Shown piece by piece: positions 42,972-50,761 of a DNA stretch of 64,000 nt. The first letter of the stretch is position 1, and every line of letters starts with the position of its first letter. The stretch is taken from NCBI RefSeq assembly GCF_015477805.1, contig NZ_JADLQL010000001.1, positions 372,001 through 436,000 on the forward strand. The letters are read 5' to 3'. This stretch comes from Nocardia flavorosea. GTDB taxonomy: Bacteria > Actinomycetota > Actinomycetes > Mycobacteriales > Mycobacteriaceae. The position numbers and the translations under genes are program-made. The notes under the pieces are model-generated. The model saw only the letters and a program-made list of their open reading frames with translations. It made no database searches and was not told where the DNA came from.

Positions 42972-43355
42972 TCAGTCCGTGATCCAGCCCTGAACGCCGG
43001 CGAAATCGGTGAGCCGTTCGCGGATCACCAGGATCTCCCCGGCGGTGAGTGCCGGGGAGGCGTCCAGCAGTAGTTCGGTGACGAGCCGCGTGTATTCGGC
43101 GGCGGTGAGCCGGGAACCGCCGCCGGCCGGTTCGGGGCGGGGTCCGGGCGTCCGCGGTGATCGGAGGTTGATCGCCTTCGGCCCGCGGTCGCCCTCGGTG
43201 ACCTCGAATTCGAAGATCCGTCCCTGTCGTAGTTCGTCCTCACCGAGGCCGATATCGTTGACGTGGACGAATACATCAGGTCCACCGTCTTCGGGCCGGA
43301 TGAAACCGAATCCCCGCGTTCCGTCGAACGACACCAATTTCCCGCTGGCCACCAC
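42972..43355 (-). CDS. Cold-shock-domain protein
   Basis: The 127-residue protein opens with a cold-shock domain (about 3-65; RNA-binding motifs GFGFI and VFVHV) and carries a C-terminal extension of about 55 residues with a helix (AEYTRLVTELLLDASPALTAGEILVIRERL). The layout resembles mycobacterial CspB (Rv0871). It should bind single-stranded RNA or DNA. GAGGAG before GTG 43355 supports the start. It precedes the ligC-primase pair by 105 bases on the same strand. Confidence 0.9.
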   Translation of the reverse strand: MVASGKLVSFDGTRGFGFIRPEDGGPDVFVHVNDIGLGEDELRQGRIFEFEVTEGDRGPKAINLRSPRTPGPRPEPAGGGSRLTAAEYTRLVTELLLDASPALTAGEILVIRERLTDFAGVQGWITD

Positions 43356-43380
43356 ACCGCTCCTCGCCGCAGTTACGCGG

Positions 43381-44487
43381 TCACTCTATATCCCGTTTTT
43401 CCTCGTCGCCGGTAATAAGCGCCTTTTGCAGGGAGTTGAACACGGTGAGCCCCTGTCCGACCATGCCGTTGAGCAGTTCGCCGACTCCGTCGGGCCCGTT
43501 GAGCACGGTCAGATTCGCGTTCGACAGCCCCCGCGCGGCCTGTTCCACGATCAGCGGCAGCTGCTCGATCAGCATCTGATCGAGCGCGATCCGGTTGTTC
43601 GATGCCGCGGCCTCGGCCTGGATCCGGGTGCGGTTCGCTTCGGCCTCGGCCAGGATCCGGACCCGGTCGGCCTCGGCCTGCGCGGGTTTGACCACTTCGG
43701 CCTGCAACTGCTGTTCGCGCAGATCGGCTTCCTTACGGGCCTGTGCGGCCTGCGCGCTGAGCACCTCCTGCTGGGCCAGCGCCGCGGCCAGCGGTCCGGC
43801 CGCGGCGGCTTCCGCTTCGGCCTTGTCGATATCGCGTTGGTAGCTCGCTTTGAGGATCGAGGTCTCGCGCGAGTACTCGGCCTGTTTGCGCAGCGATTCC
43901 TGTTCGGCCTCCGCCGCCCGCTGGGCCGCCTGCGATTTGGCGATCTGCGCGTCGCGGTGCACGGCAGCATTGTGCGGTGCGGCCAGCGCGGAGATATAGC
44001 CGAGGTCGCCGTCGTCGATGGACTGGATCTGGAACGAATCGACCCACAGGCCGATATTGCTCATCTCGACCTTGGAGGCCACCAGCACCTCGTCGGCCAG
44101 GCGCTGCCGTTCGCGGATGATTTCCTCGACTGTCATCGAGCCGACGATCGACCGCAGATGGCCGGAGAAGATACGTCCGGTGAGCACCGACATCTCCTGC
44201 TCCTGTTCGGAGAGGAAACGCTGCGCGGCATTCACGATCGAGGCGGTGTCGTTGGCGACCTTGAAGGCGATAACCGCCCGCACCTGCAGTTGAATGGCCT
44301 GTTTGGTGACGCAGCGTTCGGAGATCTCGGCCTCGAACATGGCCAGCGACAGATACCGGACCTTGCGGAAGAACGGCATCACCCAGGCGCCGCGGCCGAT
44401 GACCACCCGAAACGGTGCGGCGTCACTGCTCTTGGCGCCGCTGACCAGCATCGCCTCGTCGGGATCGGGGACGTGATAACCCAGCAC
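43381..44487 (-). CDS. Flotillin-like SPFH-domain protein
   Basis: The 368-residue protein has an SPFH domain (about 5-180; EAMLVSGAKSSDAAPFRVVIGRGAWVMPFFRKVRYLSLAMFEAEI) and a long Ala/Glu-rich coiled coil (about 185-310; repeated QAAQRAAEAEQES, EADRVRILAEAEA) with a Gly-rich end. It lacks a clear N-terminal membrane helix and likely associates peripherally with membrane microdomains. GAGGAG before GTG 44487 fixes the start. The NfeD-like gene 21 bases upstream is the standard partner. Confidence 0.9.
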   Translation of the reverse strand: MLGYHVPDPDEAMLVSGAKSSDAAPFRVVIGRGAWVMPFFRKVRYLSLAMFEAEISERCVTKQAIQLQVRAVIAFKVANDTASIVNAAQRFLSEQEQEMSVLTGRIFSGHLRSIVGSMTVEEIIRERQRLADEVLVASKVEMSNIGLWVDSFQIQSIDDGDLGYISALAAPHNAAVHRDAQIAKSQAAQRAAEAEQESLRKQAEYSRETSILKASYQRDIDKAEAEAAAAGPLAAALAQQEVLSAQAAQARKEADLREQQLQAEVVKPAQAEADRVRILAEAEANRTRIQAEAAASNNRIALDQMLIEQLPLIVEQAARGLSNANLTVLNGPDGVGELLNGMVGQGLTVFNSLQKALITGDEEKRDIE

Positions 44488-44508
44488 GGAACAACTCCTC
44501 GCGTATGT

Positions 44509-44739
44509 CTACTCGGATGCCGGGTCCGGGACGAGGGGTATCCAGGGCACCACCTCGGCGATACGGCCGGAATCGACCGCGACGACCAGCACGGTGCTCC
44601 CGGCCGCAATGGCTTCGCTCGCCCGCGCGATGTAGCCTTCGGTTCCCCCTCGGACGGCGACCAGGACCTCACCCAGCGTCCCGGGGCCGCGGATCGGCGA
44701 GATCAGCTTACCTGTCGACCCGATGACTTCGTCCCGCAA
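44509..44739 (-). CDS. Short NfeD-like (OB-fold) protein
   Basis: The 76-residue protein contains the NfeD C-terminal OB-fold pattern (GSTGKLISPIRGPGTLGEVLVAVRGGTEGYIARASEAIAAGSTVLVVAV). It lacks the protease and membrane parts of full NfeD. A TTG start at 44739 is forced: there is no ATG or GTG in frame, and GGAGGT stands nine bases upstream. It lies directly before the flotillin-like gene, and such pairs are thought to act together in membrane organisation. Confidence 0.8.
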   Translation of the reverse strand: MRDEVIGSTGKLISPIRGPGTLGEVLVAVRGGTEGYIARASEAIAAGSTVLVVAVDSGRIAEVVPWIPLVPDPASE

Positions 44740-44785
44740 TTCGTCCGAACCTCCAAGCCTGGCGGCGGTTTCCGCCTTCGTGAGG

Positions 44786-45409
44786 TTACTGGTAGAGCGT
44801 CCGGTAGGCGCCCAGCATCGCGACCAGATGGTCGACGATCTCCGCGCGCGTCGCCCGCAGCGACCCGTTCAACCAGGCCGAGAACATTCCGGCGTTCCCG
44901 CTGGCCATGGTGACCGCCGCGAGGCGGCGCCGCACCGGATCGTCGATCCGGGCGAAGAGGTGGTCCTGGATGAGCCGGGTGAAGGCGGGCATCACCGAGA
45001 TGGTGGTCTGGCCCAGGCCGGTGCTGGAATAGGGCTCGACCAGGAAAAGCCGGGATTTCCGGGGGTCGGCGAGCACCTTGTCCACCAGTGCCTCCGACAG
45101 CGCCCGGTCGCGGGAGGAATCATCGGCGACGGCGAACGCCGTCATCGGTTCCAGGAAGTCCTCGGCCGTCTGCCGGTACAGCACATCGAGCAGTTCGTCG
45201 CGGCTGGCGAAACTTTCGTAGAAATACCGGTCGGTGAGGTTGGCCCGGCGGCACACCGCCCGCATGGTGACCCCGGCCGCGCCGGCCTCACCGATCAGAT
45301 CGAGCGCCGCTTCGAGTAGCGCGCTACGCCGTGCCCGCCTGCGCTCCGAAAGCGTGGTGCCGCCCCAGATCCGGGGCCCGCTGTCGTCCGATCGCTGGTC
45401 TTCATGCAC
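44786..45409 (-). CDS. TetR-family regulator
   Basis: The 207-residue protein has a TetR helix-turn-helix (about 28-72; AALDLIGEAGAAGVTMRAVCRRANLTDRYFYESFASRDELLDVL) and a helical C-terminal domain (DDPVRRRLAAVTMASGNAGMFSAWL). It is upstream of the NfeD-flotillin pair by 46 bases on the same strand and could regulate or be co-transcribed with it. GTG 45409 follows a -10 box by six bases. Confidence 0.88.
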   Translation of the reverse strand: MHEDQRSDDSGPRIWGGTTLSERRRARRSALLEAALDLIGEAGAAGVTMRAVCRRANLTDRYFYESFASRDELLDVLYRQTAEDFLEPMTAFAVADDSSRDRALSEALVDKVLADPRKSRLFLVEPYSSTGLGQTTISVMPAFTRLIQDHLFARIDDPVRRRLAAVTMASGNAGMFSAWLNGSLRATRAEIVDHLVAMLGAYRTLYQ

Positions 45410-45415
45410 CCGTCC

Positions 45416-45421
45416 AGACTA
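45416..45421 (-). promoter_or_regulatory. -10 box for leaderless TetR gene
   Basis: On the minus strand TAGTCT ends six bases before GTG 45409. Confidence 0.5.
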
Positions 45422-45960
45422 ATCTGCGGCCACCCGCCGCCGGGCCGGGTGGGTACCGGCCCTGCCGATGGATAGGAAACAGGACAGCCGGTGAACGGTC
45501 TCGTCGGATGCGGTATCACCGGACGCTTGGGTCCGGCGGCCACAGGCCGGCCGCCCACGCGTCCATGCCGTTCCTGAGCGCGCGGGCCGGCCGGCAGGGG
45601 ATTGCTCGCCGCGGCTCAACAGGGCGGCGGGTTCTCCGATTCGGTCCTGCTGATGAACTCCGGTCGTCCCGCGCCTGCCGGGGCGAGCCGATCGTCGCTG
45701 TTCCTGCGAAAGTCGAGTCGCCGGTCGAGCAGGCGGTCTGAGATTGCGGCCCGCGGTTCGTGACAATCCGGCCGGACCTATGACCGCCCGAGCGGGTATC
45801 GGCCGCCGGTCGCAGACGCGTCGTTCCCGGAATGCGGTGGTGACCGCGGGGCTCGTATGCACGAAAATGCCGCGGTGAATCCGGGCCGAGGCTCGATCCG
45901 GCGGATCCGGGCAGCCGATCACAGCGCGGCCTGTCCGGTTTGCGGCAAATGTCCAGCGGC

Positions 45961-45966
45961 TATCGT
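45961..45966 (+). promoter_or_regulatory. -10 box for PAP2 gene
   Basis: TATCGT ends seven bases before ATG 45974 and argues for this start over the upstream ATG at 45857. Confidence 0.45.
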
Positions 45967-45973
45967 GAAACGC

Positions 45974-46663
45974 ATGGTCTTGTTCGCTGTGCTGCTGCTC
46001 GCCGCATTCGCCACGCTGACCGGATCGGTGCTCTCGGGGGCCGCGGCCGGAGCCGACACGGCGATCCACGAGTGGTTCCTGGAGATACGGGACGAAAACC
46101 TGACCACCGGCGCGGTAGCGGTTACGCACGCGGGCGGGTCCGCGGTCATGTGGGTGCTGGCGCTGACAGCGTGCGGCTGGCTGCTGTGGCGCGGCCGGCG
46201 CGCCGACGCGGCACTCGTAGCCGGTGTGGGCGCGGCCGCAGCGGTCCTGGTGCCGGTGTCCAAGGGGCTGATCGGCAGGGCACGCCCGCCCCTCGAGCAC
46301 CGGCTGGTCGCGGTGGACAGTGCGGCCTTCCCGTCCGGGCACAGTACGGGCGCCGTGGCGGTAACCGGTGTGCTCGCGGTGCTGTGCTACCTGCGGTTGC
46401 GGCATCGGCTCGCGGCGCGGTGCACGGTGACGCTCGCCGCGGTGTTCGTCGGCCTGGTGGGCCTGTCCCGCGTCTATCTCGGGGTGCACTGGGCGACCGA
46501 TGTCCTGGCCGGCTGGTCGCTGGGCGCGCTGCTGGTGTTGTGCGGTGTGCTGGTTCACCGGCGGGCAGATCGATCCGCACCCCCGGACGAGCCCGATCTC
46601 GCGGTACCCACCGGTTCTGTACCGCGAGCCGAGGTGGCGCCCGCGGCGCGTACCGCGAGCTGA
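45974..46663 (+). CDS. PAP2-family membrane phosphatase
   Basis: The 229-residue protein has six membrane helices and the three PAP2 motifs in order: KGLIGRARPP, FPSGHSTG and SRVYLGVHWATD, with the two catalytic His and Asp pair intact. It should remove phosphate from a lipid such as undecaprenyl pyrophosphate or phosphatidate on the outer face of the membrane. The polar C-terminal tail of about 35 residues is extra. It ends eight bases from the end of the convergent PLP operon. Confidence 0.88.
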   Translation: MVLFAVLLLAAFATLTGSVLSGAAAGADTAIHEWFLEIRDENLTTGAVAVTHAGGSAVMWVLALTACGWLLWRGRRADAALVAGVGAAAAVLVPVSKGLIGRARPPLEHRLVAVDSAAFPSGHSTGAVAVTGVLAVLCYLRLRHRLAARCTVTLAAVFVGLVGLSRVYLGVHWATDVLAGWSLGALLVLCGVLVHRRADRSAPPDEPDLAVPTGSVPRAEVAPAARTAS

Positions 46664-46671
46664 GTCACCGA

Positions 46672-47985
46672 TTACCCGCGTTCCAGTTCCAGGCCGGCTG
46701 CCCGCCATCCCGCGATCCCGCCGTCGAGGCTGAACGCGCGATGCCCGGCCTGCTGTGCGGTGGCGGCGAACTGCCGGGAGATATCGCCGGTGGGGCAGGT
46801 GAATACCACCGGGTGTGCCCGCGAGAACGGCGTACCGTGCGCGAACAGTTCGGTGAGACGGTCGTCGGGGATATTGATCGCACCGGGTATATGCGCGATG
46901 CGGTAGGCCATCGCACCACGCGTATCGACCACCACAGTGTGCTGTGCCCGGATCATGTCGGCGAGCCCGGCCGGATCGAGGCCGGCAGCCGCGGCGATCT
47001 CGGCGGGGCCGGGCGTCCGGTGCGCGGTATCGCCGCCGAACAACTCCGGGCGCCGCTGCCGGATATAGGACAGGTACGGTTCCAGCCGATCGCACACGAT
47101 CAGCACTGCCACCGCCTCCCCGCGGCGGGTAGGCCGCGTGAGGACATCGCGGGCCGCGGCGTAGGCGGCGCCACTGGTGGGTCCGGCGAGGATCCCGTAC
47201 CCGGTGGCGAGTTCCAAGGTGCCCTCGAGGGCGGGCCCGGATTCGACGGTGACGATTTCGTCGTAGAAATCGGGCTGGAACAGCCCGACCTCCCACATCT
47301 CCCGTTCCGACCGGATCCCGGGAATGAAATCGCCGCGGTCGGACACCACGGCCACCGTCCGCAGTTCCGGATGGAATTTGCGCAGATAGCTGCCGGCGCC
47401 ACGGCTCGAGCCGGTGGTGCCGAGACCGCCGATCAGGTAGTCGACGCGGTCGATACCGGCGGCGGCGAGATCCTCGTGGATCTCCCGGCCGGTGCCGTCG
47501 TGATGCGCGGCGATGTTCTTCTCGTTCGTGTACTGCGACAGATGCCTGAATCGATCCGGTTCCGCGGCCATGGCGCGTTCGATGGCGGAATAGACATCGT
47601 TGGGGGTGGTGGGGTCCGGACATTCGGACAGTCCGGGCAGTTCGACGATATCGGTGCCCAGTAGGCGCAGCAGATCGCGTACCTCGCCGACCTTGATCCG
47701 GTTGGTCATGGCCCGCAGCCCGATACCGTGGACTGCCCCCAGTACGCGCAACGCCTTGGCGGTGTTTCCGCTGGACGCCTCGATCAAGGTCCGGCCCTCG
47801 GCGCGTACGGTCTCGAGCTCGTCGCGCAGCATCGCCCAGGCGACCCGGTCCTTCACCGAACCGAACGGGTTGTGCGATTCCAGTTTCGCGTAAAGGTCGA
47901 CGCCGTCGAGCCCGTGTACGTCCGGATCGAGGCGGAGCAGGGGAGTGTCACCGATCAGTTCGGTGATGTGCTGATAGATCGTCAC
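46672..47985 (-). CDS. Cysteine-synthase-type PLP enzyme fused to rhodanese
   Basis: The 437-residue protein has a fold-II PLP domain (about 1-325) with Lys45 in SHNPFGSVKDRVAWAML, the phosphate loop GGLGTTGSSRG and ATGYGILAGPTSGAAYAAA, and a C-terminal rhodanese domain (about 345-437) with Cys397 in TCPTGDISRQF. The PLP part resembles O-acetylserine sulfhydrylase, cystathionine synthase and SbnA-like enzymes that replace a beta group on a serine derivative. The rhodanese may hand over persulfide sulfur. GTG 47985 overlaps the stop of the decarboxylase gene (GTGA). It is the last gene of the four-gene operon. The upstream open frame to 48195 is not used. Confidence 0.85.
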   Translation of the reverse strand: MTIYQHITELIGDTPLLRLDPDVHGLDGVDLYAKLESHNPFGSVKDRVAWAMLRDELETVRAEGRTLIEASSGNTAKALRVLGAVHGIGLRAMTNRIKVGEVRDLLRLLGTDIVELPGLSECPDPTTPNDVYSAIERAMAAEPDRFRHLSQYTNEKNIAAHHDGTGREIHEDLAAAGIDRVDYLIGGLGTTGSSRGAGSYLRKFHPELRTVAVVSDRGDFIPGIRSEREMWEVGLFQPDFYDEIVTVESGPALEGTLELATGYGILAGPTSGAAYAAARDVLTRPTRRGEAVAVLIVCDRLEPYLSYIRQRRPELFGGDTAHRTPGPAEIAAAAGLDPAGLADMIRAQHTVVVDTRGAMAYRIAHIPGAINIPDDRLTELFAHGTPFSRAHPVVFTCPTGDISRQFAATAQQAGHRAFSLDGGIAGWRAAGLELERG

Positions 47986-49478
47986 GGGACCTCGGGAGTC
48001 AGTGATTCGCGACCGGGTGGTCGCGGGTGGAAACCGGCGTCCGGAGTGGCCCGGTAGGTTCCGTCGCGGAACTCGATCGCGACCTTGGCCGCCGGTGGGT
48101 GCATGGCCGCCGCCGCGGCGGACAGATCGGAGTGGTAGGCGGCCGTATTGGGGAACACGACGAGATCGCCCGGCCGGGGCCGCCAGGGCAGCCATATCTT
48201 GTGGGCCGTGATGAGGTCACGTTCCAGGCACAGCCGTCCCGCCAGGTAGACACCAACCGGGTCGCCGGGTGGTGTGGGCGGGTGCCCCGGCAGCAGCAGC
48301 GGGTCGACCATGACCTCTTGGTCCGCGGGGGTCACCGAATCCCGACTCAGATCCAGATGAACGAGCACACTGCCGTCGGCGGACTCCTTCACGAATTCCA
48401 CCCGGGCCAGCGTGATCCCGGCATGATCGGCCAGGGATTTTCCCGGTTCGAGCCAGATCTCCAGCAGATTATCGGCCGCGACCCGGCCGATTCCGCGTCC
48501 GCCGTGGCCGTCGAGCGGCGCGGTCAGCAGCTCGGCGAGCATCACGTCGGCCGCGACGGTATTGGCGTATTTGTGGAACACCGGCGTACCGCGTACCGAG
48601 GTGCCGTCCACCTGGTATCCGAAGGTATCGCCGCCCCAGCTCATCCGGGGGCCGCGACCGGTGAGCCCGTCGCGCAGGCGGTGTACGTAGTCGTCGAACC
48701 GGCACGCGTCGGCCGTGAACACCTGCCGCAGGCCGCCGCCGATATTCAGCACCGAAGGCAGCAGATCCCGGGCGCAGGCCTGTTCGAACAGGGTGAAACA
48801 GGTCTTCGCGGCCCCGAGCCGCTCCGCGATATCGCCGGTGTCGAGATGAAAGGCGAGACCGCGGAAGACGAGCCGGTCCCGGCTGTTCGCGAGCACGTCG
48901 AGCGCACGGTCCACCGAACCTGCCGGGATACCGAACCGGCTCGGCCGGGAGTCCGGGAAGCCGCTGATCCGCAGCAGCACCGGGACGGGCGAGTCCGGTC
49001 CGGCGAGTCCGGCCAGCGTTTCGAGTTCCCACTGGTTGTCGATATTGACCGTGACGCCGCTGCCCACCAGAGACCGCAGGAAAGCCTCGCCTTTCGGGCC
49101 GGTGACCTCGATCCGATCCGGTGTGAATCCGGCCTGCCGAGCCGAGTCCAGCTCTCCGGCCGAGGCGACGTCCACGAATGTACCGAGCGTGGCGGCGGTG
49201 CGCACCAGCGCAGCCGAACGATTCACCTTGTGCGCGTAGCAGATCCGGTAGCCGACCCGGGCCGCGTCGAGCACCGCGGTCAACCGGGCGAGGTTGCGGG
49301 CGAACACTTGCGGGAAAAGCAGGTGCACCGGGGTCCCGAACCGGCCGGCCACTCGGTCGAGCGCGGTCCGGTCGGCCAGGAAATCCCGGACCAGTGGATC
49401 CCATCGGGCCGGTAACGCAGGCGGCTCGGCCGCCGTGATCCGGGTGCCGGAAATCGGTGTGGTCTGTCGCACGGTCAC
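47982..49478 (-). CDS. Y4yA-type fold-III PLP decarboxylase
   Basis: The 498-residue protein belongs to the diaminopimelate/ornithine decarboxylase fold: PLP Lys84 in YAHKVNRS, SAGELDSARQAG, the glycine loop LNIGGGLRQVF, and the substrate-side GRLCLERDL with Cys417. Sequence style matches the Y4yA group named after a rhizobial gene of unknown function. It should decarboxylate a D- or L-amino acid carrying a distal group. GTG 49478 overlaps the preceding stop (GTGA). It follows the HMA-domain protein and precedes the rhodanese fusion. Confidence 0.85.
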   Translation of the reverse strand: MTVRQTTPISGTRITAAEPPALPARWDPLVRDFLADRTALDRVAGRFGTPVHLLFPQVFARNLARLTAVLDAARVGYRICYAHKVNRSAALVRTAATLGTFVDVASAGELDSARQAGFTPDRIEVTGPKGEAFLRSLVGSGVTVNIDNQWELETLAGLAGPDSPVPVLLRISGFPDSRPSRFGIPAGSVDRALDVLANSRDRLVFRGLAFHLDTGDIAERLGAAKTCFTLFEQACARDLLPSVLNIGGGLRQVFTADACRFDDYVHRLRDGLTGRGPRMSWGGDTFGYQVDGTSVRGTPVFHKYANTVAADVMLAELLTAPLDGHGGRGIGRVAADNLLEIWLEPGKSLADHAGITLARVEFVKESADGSVLVHLDLSRDSVTPADQEVMVDPLLLPGHPPTPPGDPVGVYLAGRLCLERDLITAHKIWLPWRPRPGDLVVFPNTAAYHSDLSAAAAAMHPPAAKVAIEFRDGTYRATPDAGFHPRPPGRESLTPEVP

Positions 49479-50761
49479 CGTCCGGGGACTGCCGGTTCGG
49501 TGCCGGACCGCCGGTCCACCGGGTTGTATCCGCCGTCGCGCAGCGCCTCGAACGCCCGGGCCCGGTTGCGCGGGCTGCGGAATTCGGCGATCACCCGTTT
49601 ACTGTCGAGGTCGATATCGACCACCCGGATATCCATGGTTTCCAGTACGCCGCCGATGGTTCGCACGCAGTGTTTGCAGGTCATATCGGGTACGTAGAAG
49701 ATCCGATCCTCGGCCGTCACGGGAAGGTCGTCGCCGACGTCGCCGGTCACTCGGGCAGCCACCGGTTCACACCGGGTCACGAGGTCGCCGAACACCTCCA
49801 CGAGATGCCGGGCGACGAGCGGAAGCAAGGTGTAGTTCCCGCCGCCGCCACGATGGGTGACCGCCGCCGGGCAGACCGGGTTTTCGTCCGCCGGTAACAG
49901 CGCATACTGGCGGGAGATGAGGTCCAGATCGTCGTGATAGCGGGCGATGGCCTCGGGTACCGACATTCCCTCTTCCGTGGTGGCCCGGTGCATTACGCGG
50001 CGGGCCTCGGCGATGGTGGCGTCCTTCATCGCGCGCAGGGTCGTGATTGTTCGCTGCGGGTAGCGGACCGTGCCGTCGGCGGTGACCTGCAGCTCCACCG
50101 GAATCATGCCGCGCCGGTAGGTCGAGGCCTGGAGTTCCCAGAACCAGCGGGTCGCGACCGCGGTGAAAATCCCGGAATCGAGAAGTCCGCACGCGAATTC
50201 GGCTGCGGACCCGTAGGGCGTCCCGCCCGCGAGCAGCGCATGCTGGGCCAGTGCCCGCCCGGCGGATTCGACGCCGACCCGGAAGATATCGATCGGCTCG
50301 TGGTCGGTGGTGGTCGCCGCCAGTATCTCGCGCGCCGCTGTCCCGAGCGCGGCGATACGGCCGGCCAGCGCGCCTTCGGCGTCGATCTGCTCCCAGAGCA
50401 CGAGCACCGCCTCCCGGGTCGCGATGGGCACCTGCGGCCCGAACCCGTCCTCCCGATAGAACCCGGTGTTGGGAATTCCGGCACTGTCGGTCCAGGTCAT
50501 CCGGTGGGTCGCGGAGGTGACCTCGCCGGCCCGGCAGGGTTGCATGAACCGTTCCAGATACAGCCGCTGCGAGAATGTGAGGTGACTGCCCTGTTCGGGC
50601 CGCAGTTCGGTGGCGGTGTACTCGAAACGCCGGGTGGGGCGTGAGGCGGTGGGGCCGAAGAGCCCGGGCCGGGCCAGTTCGGACAGGATCTGCGCAGCGG
50701 TCCGCCGATCGTAGCGAAATGCCTGGATACTTTCGCGGGACGGGCCGGTCTCGATGGTCAT
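49475..50761 (-). CDS. Unrecognised protein with C-terminal heavy-metal-associated domain
   Basis: The 428-residue protein has about 340 residues of mixed helix and sheet that match no family I know (notable: HLTFSQRLYLERFMQPCRAGEV, THRMTWTDSAGIPNTGFYRE, FWELQASTYRRGMIPVELQVTADGTVRYP). The end (about 355-415) is a typical HMA fold, VPDMTCKHCVRTIGGVLETMD, with the metal- or persulfide-binding Cys362 and Cys365. Start ATG 50761 overlaps the desulfurase stop (ATGA). Being second in a coupled operon of PLP enzymes, it may be an enzyme with a built-in copper or sulfur carrier. The function is open. Confidence 0.8.
   Translation of the reverse strand: MTIETGPSRESIQAFRYDRRTAAQILSELARPGLFGPTASRPTRRFEYTATELRPEQGSHLTFSQRLYLERFMQPCRAGEVTSATHRMTWTDSAGIPNTGFYREDGFGPQVPIATREAVLVLWEQIDAEGALAGRIAALGTAAREILAATTTDHEPIDIFRVGVESAGRALAQHALLAGGTPYGSAAEFACGLLDSGIFTAVATRWFWELQASTYRRGMIPVELQVTADGTVRYPQRTITTLRAMKDATIAEARRVMHRATTEEGMSVPEAIARYHDDLDLISRQYALLPADENPVCPAAVTHRGGGGNYTLLPLVARHLVEVFGDLVTRCEPVAARVTGDVGDDLPVTAEDRIFYVPDMTCKHCVRTIGGVLETMDIRVVDIDLDSKRVIAEFRSPRNRARAFEALRDGGYNPVDRRSGTEPAVPGR

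Larger units (their letters stand above)
45410..45973. other. Intergenic region, 564 bases
   Basis: Divergent spacer between the TetR and PAP2 genes. The PAP2 frame is open back to an ATG at 45857, but that extension is Cys- and Arg-rich, unlike the family, and has no ribosome site. Apart from the two -10 boxes at its ends nothing was recognised. Confidence 0.5.

Noticed and set aside
45857..45973. Longer start for the PAP2 protein with a Cys-rich N-terminus
   Set aside because: No ribosome site, unusual composition, and a -10 box stands seven bases before ATG 45974.
45419..47623. Leftward open frame of 734 codons
   Set aside because: It runs antisense to the PAP2 gene and out of frame with the rhodanese fusion; its product is Arg/Gly/Pro-rich low-complexity, typical of shadow frames in GC-rich DNA.
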